From UMGS1498 sp900552335 (lineage in GTDB: Bacteria; Bacillota_I; Bacilli_A; RF39; UBA660): a DNA stretch of 22,236 nt. Below the pieces are notes generated by a model. The model ran no database searches and was not told the DNA's origin. It saw only the letters and a program-made list of their open reading frames with translations. Position numbers and translations under genes: made by a program. Positions 14,515 through 21,265 of this stretch are shown in pieces; positions within the stretch are counted from its first letter, which is position 1, and every line of letters begins with the position of its first letter. The stretch lies in assembly GCA_902477075.1 (NCBI GenBank), contig CABSFU010000019.1, positions 1-22,236 on the forward strand, given 5' to 3'.

Positions 14515-14871
14515 TCACCTCTTTTTAGTTTCATTATGGAAACTAGATAAAATTTCTTCTTCAGAAATTTCAACTCCCGCTTTTTGGACATAATGTACTA
14601 GTACATATAAATTGTTTTTTAAAACAGTAGCATTAAATAAATTATGCTCTATGGCACATACATTTAGACAATAACGAATATAACTCGTTAAAATATTTTG
14701 ATATTCATCTGTTTTTACAGAAAGTAAATTTTTTAAAGTTAAATAAAATTCTGAAAATCCTGTTAAATCCTTTTTTATACCATAAATAAAACAGTATTTT
14801 TGAATAGATGTGATAAGCTTTTTTTCTTCCCCATTATTTAAATTTCTATTAAATGAAATAATATTGCTCAT
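14515..14871 (-). CDS. Unknown 118-residue protein between ruvA and ruvB
   Basis: The start ATG overlaps the ruvA stop (ATGA), and the TGA lies five bases before the ruvB start, so it is translationally coupled on both sides and is very likely a real gene. The 118-residue product is soluble, without a signal peptide or membrane helix, and looks all-helical. It begins MSNIISFNRNLNNGEEKKL and has the segments YLTLKNLLSVKTDEYQNIL and NVCAIEHNLFNATVLKNNLY. I recognise no domain or motif. Bacterial ruvA and ruvB are normally directly adjacent, so a gene inserted here is unusual. The context suggests, but does not show, a role in recombination or DNA repair. Confidence 0.75.
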   Translation of the reverse strand: MSNIISFNRNLNNGEEKKLITSIQKYCFIYGIKKDLTGFSEFYLTLKNLLSVKTDEYQNILTSYIRYCLNVCAIEHNLFNATVLKNNLYVLVHYVQKAGVEISEEEILSSFHNETKKR

Positions 14872-15416
14872 TTTAAAAATAACTTTAATGCTTCTTTTAT
14901 TTGTTCTTCTATGGTATCTGATTTTATTTGAGGAAGAATCTTTGTAATATCCATTTGTTTATATCCTAATGCCTTTAAAGTCTCAACCAGTTCTTCTTTA
15001 TTAGAATTAGCAGATATTTTGGTTAAATCTAATTTACCTTTTAAATCTAAAATAATTTGTCTTGCTACTTTATCCCCTATTTTAGGAAATTTTTTTAAAT
15101 ACAAAATATTTTCTCTTTCTATAGCATCTTTAATTCCTTCAATAGAACCGGTTGCAAACATAGGAAGTGCCATTTTACATCCCAATCCTTTTACACTAAT
15201 TAGTTTTAAAAATAAATTTCTTTCTTCTTTTGTTTTAAATCCATATAAAGAAATTTCATCTTCTCTTACTTGTTCATATATATATATTTTATATTCTTTG
15301 TTTAATTCATAACTATATGGATTTGCTGTATAAATTAAATATCCAATATCATGATTATTTAAGCCAATATAATTGCTTTCAATTTCTTCTACTGTTCCTT
15401 TTATAAATTCTATCAT
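14868..15416 (-). CDS. ruvA: Holliday junction DNA helicase subunit RuvA
   Basis: RuvA forms the tetramer that binds the four-way junction and loads RuvB. The 182-residue protein has the N-terminal OB fold (MIEFIKGTVEEIESNYIGL), the motif EISLYGFKTKEERNLFLKL (about 54-72), helix-hairpin-helix DNA-binding motifs VKGLGCKMAL (about 75-84) and FPKIGDKVARQIILDLKGKL (about 109-128), and the C-terminal domain III (KEELVETLKALGYKQMDITK) that contacts RuvB. In the first hairpin, Cys replaces the usual small residue (GVGPKxAL type), a modest change. Length is slightly short but within range. The start has AAAGGAGGG, and the promoter is nearly consensus. It heads the ruvA-unknown-ruvB operon. Confidence 0.96.
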   Translation of the reverse strand: MIEFIKGTVEEIESNYIGLNNHDIGYLIYTANPYSYELNKEYKIYIYEQVREDEISLYGFKTKEERNLFLKLISVKGLGCKMALPMFATGSIEGIKDAIERENILYLKKFPKIGDKVARQIILDLKGKLDLTKISANSNKEELVETLKALGYKQMDITKILPQIKSDTIEEQIKEALKLFLK

Positions 15417-15433
15417 ATTTTTCCCTCCTTTAC

Positions 15434-15462
15434 ATTATAGCATGCATACAATTGTTCGTCAA
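15434..15462 (-). promoter_or_regulatory. Near-consensus promoter of the ruvA operon
   Basis: TTGACG (15457-15462), exactly 17 bases and TATAAT (15434-15439) form the strongest promoter in the window. The -10 box nearly touches the ribosome binding site, so the leader is about 11 nt. I see no LexA-type (SOS) operator around it. Confidence 0.8.
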
Positions 15463-15464
15463 TG

Positions 15465-15992
15465 TTAACTAATCAGAAAATCGCTAATAGCATTACCTAA
15501 ATCTATTAAATTATCTTTTACGAAATAGAGAAAATCTTTTATCTTATTGCTTTTACTTTTAGAAACGTCTATTTTTATAATCACACCGTCTAAGCATTCT
15601 ATTTTTTCAATTTGTTTGGAGTATCTTTTATACATAACAAGCAAAACATCTTCATTACCAATTAAATAAATAGATTTTTTGGTAATATAAATACTATCTC
15701 TAACAAATCTATTTTTATATGGCATAATATCTTCTGCATTGACAATCATATAGTTTAAACCTTTTTTCTTATATTTTTTCCTTAAATTTTTAATATTTAA
15801 TTTCTTTGTTTTTTCTCCCTTATATGAAAAATTATTTTTATACCTTTCTTTTTTTAACAATTGATCACAGGATAAAATAATATCCTTTTTTAATAATAAT
15901 TGCTGAATTTCTTCATCATAATTACCGATTAATAAAATGTTCCCATCCATATGATTTATTTGTAGTTTTAACTCATTCTTTATTTTCTTCAT
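15465..15992 (-). CDS. Hypothetical protein, 175 residues
   Basis: A single-gene unit with its own promoter (TATAAT at 16010-16015) and a ribosome binding site GGAGAAGAG upstream of the ATG at 15992. The protein is basic (many Lys), without membrane helices or a signal peptide. It begins MKKIKNELKLQINHM, followed by a beta-like strand ILLIGNYDEE, a very Lys-rich stretch (about 46-77), then YMIVNAEDIMPY, SIYLIGNEDVLLVMYKRY and LDGVIIKIDVSK. The alternating hydrophobic strands and helices suggest an alpha/beta (Rossmann-like) fold. No catalytic motif or known family is recognised. No terminator is clear at its end, so it may read into ruvA. Confidence 0.65.
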   Translation of the reverse strand: MKKIKNELKLQINHMDGNILLIGNYDEEIQQLLLKKDIILSCDQLLKKERYKNNFSYKGEKTKKLNIKNLRKKYKKKGLNYMIVNAEDIMPYKNRFVRDSIYITKKSIYLIGNEDVLLVMYKRYSKQIEKIECLDGVIIKIDVSKSKSNKIKDFLYFVKDNLIDLGNAISDFLIS

Positions 15993-16009
15993 ACTATCAT
16001 CTCTTCTCC

Positions 16010-16015
16010 ATTATA
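16010..16015 (-). promoter_or_regulatory. -10 box for the 175-residue gene
   Basis: TATAAT, 17 bases before the ATG and just after the U-tract of the HD-GYP terminator. No good -35 box lies in the T-rich spacer. The leader would be about 11 nt. Confidence 0.4.
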
Positions 16016-16021
16016 CCAAAA

Positions 16022-16059
16022 TAAAAAATAAAAGAAAATAAGGCTTAATGCCTTATTTT
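16022..16059 (-). terminator. Intrinsic terminator after the HD-GYP gene
   Basis: A perfect 10-bp stem (16035-16044 with 16050-16059) with a five-base loop is followed on the minus strand by CTTTTATTTTTTATTTT. It overlaps the TAA stop. Confidence 0.85.
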
Positions 16060-17080
16060 AAAGATGTCTATTTTTTTTATTACTGTAATAAATGTCTTGA
16101 ATTACCACATTTAAGGTTTTAGTCAAATCCAATTGTTCTCCCGTTTGTAATTTAACAATTGGACACAAAGGAAAACCATCGTTATTTTTTACTACTGCAG
16201 CTATTTCACCATTAGACAATTGAACTAACGTTCCAATTGGATACATAGGAATAAATCTTAAAAATTTGGAAGCTAAGATATAATTATATTTTCCTTGAAC
16301 AATTCCTTCTTCTATCATATTTCTTGCTTTCGTAAAATCATTTTCTCGAATCAAAGCATCTATATAATCTGAACAGATGTGAATGATTTTTGCTGTATCG
16401 CGAACATCACATTTTTGTTGGATTCCCCACTGCTCATATACATTTTGAATGACACCAGTTCCATTTTCATTTTCTTTATGAAAATAAACAGAATGAATAA
16501 CCATAGGGTCTGCTTGATTTTGTGCTGCGACAAATTTTCCTAGTATAGGAGAAGCTGATTCATTAGGAAGAGAAAGTATTTTTTCTCTTAAGTCTTGTGG
16601 CACTTTCTCAAGAATTTGTTTTTTTTCTTCTTCTGTCATAATAAGGCCAATATCGGCCAACAAGGCTGATGCAACCAATTTTGATAAACTATCATCCGAA
16701 AGTTCCAATCTTTTACCCAAACTTAAACATAGTTCACTAATATTGACTGCTCTTTCAAAATAGCTAACGTCACCCATCATACGATTTAAGTCTATTTCGA
16801 CCTTTCCATCAAAGTTATCAACAATATCTTTAGCTATTTTCTCTGTTTCTTGAACATCTTTCTTTTTCAAAGCTTTAATGGCCATATGTCGTACTGTCAT
16901 AGGAATCGCTTCTTCATCTACATAAATTCCTTTAATATTTCTTTCTTTAATTTTGGCTATAATATTTTCTGATAAAATCATATCACTAGATGCTTTTAAT
17001 AAAACTTTTCCATTAATATCCACAATATCTTTACCTAAAATATCGCCTGGTTCTACTTTATCAATTCTAATATATCGCAT
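16058..17080 (-). CDS. HD-GYP-family protein with a degenerate active site
   Basis: The 340-residue protein follows the layout of Clostridia/Bacilli HD-GYP proteins: an N-terminal regulatory segment (about 1-60, starting MRYIRIDKVEPGDILGKDI), an HD domain (about 105-285), and a C-terminal beta domain with YPIGTLVQLSNGEIAAVV. HD-GYP enzymes hydrolyse cyclic di-GMP at a two- or three-metal site. Here the defining HD pair reads LLADIGLI, so the His is Ala142 while Asp143 remains. The HHExxDGxGYP region reads YFHKENENGTGVI, keeping one His and GTG but losing YP. Catalysis is therefore doubtful; it may bind a nucleotide or act as a regulator. It is a single-gene unit with a promoter and terminator of its own. 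The start has AAGGTGATAAC upstream. Confidence 0.82.
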   Translation of the reverse strand: MRYIRIDKVEPGDILGKDIVDINGKVLLKASSDMILSENIIAKIKERNIKGIYVDEEAIPMTVRHMAIKALKKKDVQETEKIAKDIVDNFDGKVEIDLNRMMGDVSYFERAVNISELCLSLGKRLELSDDSLSKLVASALLADIGLIMTEEEKKQILEKVPQDLREKILSLPNESASPILGKFVAAQNQADPMVIHSVYFHKENENGTGVIQNVYEQWGIQQKCDVRDTAKIIHICSDYIDALIRENDFTKARNMIEEGIVQGKYNYILASKFLRFIPMYPIGTLVQLSNGEIAAVVKNNDGFPLCPIVKLQTGEQLDLTKTLNVVIQDIYYSNKKNRHL

Positions 17081-17094
17081 GTTATCACCTTTTT

Positions 17095-17146
17095 ATTATA
17101 CCTTCGTACTGTAATTGATTATACAGAATTTTTAATCAAAAAGCAA
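17095..17146 (-). promoter_or_regulatory. Promoter region of the HD-GYP gene
   Basis: TTGCTT (17141-17146), a 17-base spacer and TATAAT (17118-17123) form a good promoter with a leader of about 31 nt. A second TATAAT (17095-17100) lies 14 bases before the ATG and could give an even shorter leader, but has no clear -35. Confidence 0.55.
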
Positions 17147-17152
17147 GAAACA

Positions 17153-17179
17153 TTAAAAAAGAAAGTAAAATATTACTTT
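17153..17179 (-). terminator. Intrinsic terminator after valS
   Basis: AAAGTAA (17162-17168) pairs with 17173-17179 around a four-base loop and is followed on the minus strand by CTTTTTTAAT. It overlaps the valS stop codon. Confidence 0.7.
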
Positions 17180-19710
17180 GCTTCTTTTTCATTTAAAGTA
17201 TTTAAAATATTTTTTAAATTATTTTCTTCTTTTTCTAAATCAGCTTTTTCTTTTTCTACAATGTTTTGAGGTGCTTTTGATATATAATTCTCATTACTTA
17301 ATAATTTTTTTCTTCTTTCTATGGAATTTATTAAACGTTCTTTTTCCTTTAATAAATTATTTTTTTCTTCTTCTAAATTTTTCGTATTATCAAAGATGTA
17401 ATAAATGGTATAACCATTGTAACTAACACTATTTTCACTTGTTTCATCTGTTAAATTTTCTTTTTTGACTTTCAGCATGTTTAAAACCAATTCTTGATAT
17501 TTTCCAATATAGTTTATTTTTGCATCACTTGGAATATTATTTTCTTGTTTATAAGTTCTTACTTTTACGATAAATTCCATAACAGATTCCATATCGTTTT
17601 CTTCAAATTGATAAGCCTCTTGATAAATAGGATAAGAACTTTTCATAATCGTTTCTTCATGAATTGGTAACATTAAATAAATTTCTTCTGTTACATAAGG
17701 CATGAATGGATGCAATAATTTCAATATATCTGTTAATACTGTAAATAATACTGTCTTTGTAGTATTGTTATTATTAAATTTAGATAATTCAATATACCAA
17801 CTACAAAAATCATTCCAAATAAAATTATATAATTCTGTTCCTACTACATTGAATTCATATTTTTCCATATGACTTCTAACTTTAAAAATGACTTCATTTA
17901 AACGACTTAAAATCCATTTATCTTGAATTGTCAAATGTTCTAGTGTTTTGTCCTCTTCTTTGAAATCTTCTAAATTCATTAACACAAAACGAGAAGCATT
18001 CCATAATTTATTAATAAAATTCCATGTAGACGCTACTTTTTCTTCATCATATCTTAAATCCATACCTGGTGCAGATGCGGTACTCAAGAAAAATCTTAGA
18101 GAATCACATCCATACTTTTCAGCTACTTCCATCGGATCTACACCATTTCCTAAAGATTTAGACATTTTTCTTCCTTCTTTATCTCTAATTAATCCATGAA
18201 TTAAACAATCTTTAAACGGTCTTTGATTTGTAAAATGTAAGCCTTGGAAAGTCATTCGATTAACCCAGAAAGGTATAATATCATATCCTGTTACTAATAC
18301 ATTATTTGGATAATATCTTTGTAGTAATTCTGTATTTTCCGGCCAACCTAAAGTTGAAAATGGCCATAAAGCACTTGAAAACCATGTATCTAAAACATCA
18401 TTATCTTGTACCCATCCTTCTTCTTTTGGAGCTTCTTCCCCTACGTAAATTTCTTCTCCTTTATACCAAGCAGGTATCCTGTGTCCCCACCATAATTGTC
18501 TAGAAATACACCAATCATAGGTAATTTCCATCCAATGGTTCATCACTTTTTCAAAACGTTCTGGAACAAAATTTACTTTTGTATTTTTGTTTTTTTGGTT
18601 TTCTAATACTCTATCAGCAAGAGGTCTCATTTTAACAAACCATTGTTTTGATAATCTTGGTTCCACCATAACGTCCGTTCTTTCAGAGTGTCCTACATTA
18701 TGTGTCATTTTTTCTATTTTAATTAAAAGATTTTTTTCTTTTAGTTCTTCTACTAACTGTTTTCTACATTCGAAACGATCCATTCCATTATAATGAAGTG
18801 CTTTTTCATTCATCGTTCCATCTTCATTCATAACGTTAATTCTTTCTAAATGATGTCTATTTCCTACTTCAAAATCATTTGGATCATGTGCAGGTGTTAT
18901 TTTAACTACACCTGTACCAAATGTTGGGTCAGCATGTTCATCTCCAACAATCGGAATTAATTTATTAACAATTGGTAATATTACATTTTTCCCAATATAT
19001 TTTTGGTATCTTTCATCTTCTGGATTAACAGCTACAGCAGTATCTCCAAATAAAGTTTCAGGTCTTGTTGTAGCAACTTCTAAGTAATCCTCTGTTCCTT
19101 CCACATAATATTTTAAATGATAAAAAGCTCCTTCTACATCTTTATAGATAACTTCTTCTGTGGATAGTGCGGTTCTAGCCATAGGATCCCAGTTAATAAT
19201 TCTCTCTCCTCTATAAATTAATCCCTCATTATATAGAGTAACAAAAACTTTTTTTACAGCACTAGATAATCCTTCATCTAAAGTAAATCTTTCTTTTGTA
19301 TAATCTAAGCTTAATCCTAAAGTTGCCCACTGATTATGAATATTTTCTGCATATTCTTTTTTCCAAGCCCATGCATGTTCTAGCCATTCTTCTCTAGACA
19401 TACTTCTAGGATCTATTCCCATTTCTCTTAATTTTTTATCTACTTTGGCCTGGGTTGCAATACCAGCATGATCCATTCCTGGTACCCATAAAGCATCATA
19501 ACCATCCATTCTTTTATAACGAATCATAATATCTTGAAGAGTTGTATTCCAAGCATGGCCTAAATGTAATTTTCCTGTTACATTCGGTGGTGGAATCACA
19601 ATACAATATGGCTTTTTTGATAAATCACCTGATTCAAAATAACCTTTTTGTTTCCAATTTTCATATTTACCTTGTTCTACTATTTTATGATTATATTTTT
19701 TATCTAACAT
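17173..19710 (-). CDS. valS: Valyl-tRNA synthetase
   Basis: ValRS charges tRNA-Val and edits mis-activated threonine. The 845-residue protein is a class I synthetase of normal length. It has the HIGH-type motif as HLGH (49-52, within PPPNVTGKLHLGHAWN), the editing domain with VATTRPETLFGDTAVAVNP and ITPAHDPNDFEVG, WCISRQLWWGHRIPAWY, the Val-specific LDTWFSSALWPFSTLGWP, and KMSKS (515-519). It also has an anticodon-binding helical domain and a C-terminal coiled-coil arm from about residue 780 (KNLEEEKNNLLKEKERLI). The ATG at 19710 has AGGAGAGA upstream. It lies 12 bases after the 160-residue unknown gene and is the last gene of the operon controlled by the valine T-box. Confidence 0.98.
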   Translation of the reverse strand: MLDKKYNHKIVEQGKYENWKQKGYFESGDLSKKPYCIVIPPPNVTGKLHLGHAWNTTLQDIMIRYKRMDGYDALWVPGMDHAGIATQAKVDKKLREMGIDPRSMSREEWLEHAWAWKKEYAENIHNQWATLGLSLDYTKERFTLDEGLSSAVKKVFVTLYNEGLIYRGERIINWDPMARTALSTEEVIYKDVEGAFYHLKYYVEGTEDYLEVATTRPETLFGDTAVAVNPEDERYQKYIGKNVILPIVNKLIPIVGDEHADPTFGTGVVKITPAHDPNDFEVGNRHHLERINVMNEDGTMNEKALHYNGMDRFECRKQLVEELKEKNLLIKIEKMTHNVGHSERTDVMVEPRLSKQWFVKMRPLADRVLENQKNKNTKVNFVPERFEKVMNHWMEITYDWCISRQLWWGHRIPAWYKGEEIYVGEEAPKEEGWVQDNDVLDTWFSSALWPFSTLGWPENTELLQRYYPNNVLVTGYDIIPFWVNRMTFQGLHFTNQRPFKDCLIHGLIRDKEGRKMSKSLGNGVDPMEVAEKYGCDSLRFFLSTASAPGMDLRYDEEKVASTWNFINKLWNASRFVLMNLEDFKEEDKTLEHLTIQDKWILSRLNEVIFKVRSHMEKYEFNVVGTELYNFIWNDFCSWYIELSKFNNNNTTKTVLFTVLTDILKLLHPFMPYVTEEIYLMLPIHEETIMKSSYPIYQEAYQFEENDMESVMEFIVKVRTYKQENNIPSDAKINYIGKYQELVLNMLKVKKENLTDETSENSVSYNGYTIYYIFDNTKNLEEEKNNLLKEKERLINSIERRKKLLSNENYISKAPQNIVEKEKADLEKEENNLKNILNTLNEKEAK

Positions 19711-19722
19711 AATATCTCTCCT

Positions 19723-20205
19723 TTATTTTTCATAATTTAATTTTTTTTGTAATAGTTTTACAGCTTGCTGATCTTCTTCACTAACATAGGGAGTTTTTAA
19801 TTTTAAAAATTGTTCCATATCTAATAAATAAGGAATTCTATTTTCTGTTATTAAAGTTTGGTTATTCCAAATTTTATCGATTTGTTCGGAAATAAATTCT
19901 ACATGATAAGCATAGTATTTCTGAATAATTTCTCTACTAACATCATTTAGTTTATTATTTTTTTCTTTAAAAATTTTATAATAAAAAGTCATAGTTAATA
20001 ATTCTATTTTTTTGTTTGGATCTATTAAAAATAATGTTTGTAAAAAATCTGTTGAATATCCTTTACTACTAATAATATTTTTTGGTAATTTTATATATCT
20101 TCCATCATCCAAAACTAAAATTTTTTGTTCTTGGTTAAATGCAATTATCTTTTCTTTCCATATTGTCTCTTCTATAGGATATATTATTTTACTTCTTGTT
20201 TTCAT
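19723..20205 (-). CDS. Hypothetical protein, 160 residues, in the valS operon
   Basis: The ATG overlaps the TGA of the HD hydrolase gene (ATGA), and valS follows 12 bases after its stop, so it is a translated member of the T-box operon. The 160-residue protein has a short beta-rich N-terminal part (KEKIIAFNQEQKILVLDDGR, which looks like a small barrel or hairpin) and a helical C-terminal part (about 60-160) with EIIQKYYAYHVEFISEQIDKI. No signal peptide, membrane helix, catalytic motif or known family is recognised. Being coupled to valS suggests a housekeeping role, but nothing in the sequence indicates tRNA binding. Confidence 0.7.
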   Translation of the reverse strand: MKTRSKIIYPIEETIWKEKIIAFNQEQKILVLDDGRYIKLPKNIISSKGYSTDFLQTLFLIDPNKKIELLTMTFYYKIFKEKNNKLNDVSREIIQKYYAYHVEFISEQIDKIWNNQTLITENRIPYLLDMEQFLKLKTPYVSEEDQQAVKLLQKKLNYEK

Positions 20206-20933
20206 ATAGTGTTTATTCTTTCTTCTATTTTCTTTAACAAAAAATTTTTTAATTTTTTAGTTTCTTCGGTTTGACCATATATTTCTAATAAATCTATCTT
20301 TTTTTGTATGATATTCTTTTCTTTTAGATAAGAATAAGAATATTTAAAATTAAAATCATTAATCCATGATAGCATTCTCAAAATAGAGTCTGTATCATTT
20401 GAAACCTCTTCATTTTTGCAAAGTTTATTTTGATAAATAGCGAATAATAAATTTTCTTTTAGAATAATTTCTTTCTCTCCTATTTGATTTCCTTGTTCTG
20501 TCATAATATCTAGTTTATCTGCATCCCTTACAATTTTTATAAATAATAGAGTTCTATCATTCATTTCCGGTAATTCTAATTTATTATGATATTGAACACT
20601 ATTCATTACAATGCTTGCTATTTCTGCATCATTGGTAAACTCATTGATAAAATTATTTTCGTTTAAAATATGAGCACCTTCATCACCATGATCAAAAGAA
20701 TCAGTGTCTCGATATGTCTCATAACAAGTCCATTGTTTAAAACGGGCAATATCATGTAATAAACCACAAAGAGCCGCAATAGAAATATCTTTTTCACTTA
20801 AATGTAAAGAAACAGCTATTTCTTTACAAAATTCCATAACACGAAAACTATGATGATACTTTCTCATTATATTTTTATTTCTTAAATCATATTTTTTTGC
20901 ATATTGATTAAACAATTGTATTTCTTTTTTCAT
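20202..20933 (-). CDS. HD-domain phosphohydrolase
   Basis: The 243-residue protein has a complete HD-superfamily metal site: KYHHSFRV (His27/28), LLHDIARF (His60-Asp61), FDHGDEGAHIL (His82), VQYHNKL (His116) and RDADKLDIM (Asp137). HD proteins of this type hydrolyse phosphoesters of nucleotides or cyclic nucleotides; the substrate here cannot be assigned. The ATG at 20933 has AGAGAGGT upstream. It is the first gene after the T-box terminator and is therefore induced when tRNA-Val is uncharged. It overlaps the next gene by four bases. A link to stringent-response or alarmone turnover is possible, but the sequence lacks the RelA/SpoT signature motifs. Confidence 0.85.
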   Translation of the reverse strand: MKKEIQLFNQYAKKYDLRNKNIMRKYHHSFRVMEFCKEIAVSLHLSEKDISIAALCGLLHDIARFKQWTCYETYRDTDSFDHGDEGAHILNENNFINEFTNDAEIASIVMNSVQYHNKLELPEMNDRTLLFIKIVRDADKLDIMTEQGNQIGEKEIILKENLLFAIYQNKLCKNEEVSNDTDSILRMLSWINDFNFKYSYSYLKEKNIIQKKIDLLEIYGQTEETKKLKNFLLKKIEERINTI

Positions 20934-20952
20934 ATATACCTCTCTAAATAAA

Positions 20953-21166
20953 TAAAAAAATCACATCCTAGATAAGGACGTGATTGACGTGGTACCACCT
21001 TAATTTGAAGCATGTGCTTCCTTAAAACTATAACGTAGTTACCGAACTATTTTACTTTATTTCAAATAATTAACTCCCAAGCTACCTTCTATATCTTCCA
21101 CTATTCATTTTCACCAGCCATGAACTCTCTTAAAGATTCTGATATATACTCCTCTTGTTCTTTGTT
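20953..21166 (-). ncRNA. Valine-responsive T-box leader
   Basis: The leader of the HD hydrolase-unknown-valS operon has all main T-box parts. Stem I carries an AGGAGTA-type internal loop (near 21147-21153) and an AGAGAG bulge and loop segment near 21126-21131. The specifier loop reads GAAGGTAG between paired GATATA and CTTG; GTA (21083-21085), a valine codon, sits where the specifier is expected, before a purine. The antiterminator has the T-box sequence AAGGTGGTACCACG (20988-21001), whose UGGU pairs with ACCA, matching a tRNA with discriminator A such as tRNA-Val. The terminator follows: a 9-bp stem (20960-20968 with 20976-20984) and seven T. Uncharged tRNA-Val should stabilise the antiterminator and permit transcription. 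Confidence 0.93.
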
Positions 21167-21181
21167 TTTCAAATTACCATT

Positions 21182-21210
21182 ATTTTATCACAAAGTCCAA
21201 TTGGAAGCAA
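21182..21210 (-). promoter_or_regulatory. Promoter of the valS operon
   Basis: TTGCTT (21205-21210), a 17-base spacer and TAAAAT (21182-21187), the latter also preceded by TGA as an extended -10. Transcription would start near 21175, just before T-box stem I. Confidence 0.7.
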
Positions 21211-21239
21211 TAGAATATAATTATTAATTTAGTTTCACA

Positions 21240-21263
21240 TTATGGTTATTTTTATGGTTATTT
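21240..21263. repeat. Perfect 12-bp tandem repeat after the variable gene
   Basis: TTATGGTTATTT occurs twice head to tail (21240-21251 and 21252-21263), directly after the stop codon of the C-lectin-like gene. There is no hairpin with a U-tract here, so I see no terminator for that gene. Confidence 0.85.
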
Positions 21264-21265
21264 GT

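Noticed and set aside
14510..14518. GTG at 14518 as the ruvB start
   Set aside because: It overlaps the AGAGGTG ribosome binding site, which is correctly spaced for the ATG at 14509.
9129..14871. Mollicute genetic code (UGA read as Trp)
   Set aside because: Conserved proteins end at TGA exactly where expected (rsmE, ruvA, ruvB), several in ATGA overlaps, and Trp is encoded by TGG.
20988..21001. Palindromic GGTACC as a regulator operator
   Set aside because: It is the conserved T-box/antiterminator sequence of the valine leader, explained by the surrounding stem I and terminator.
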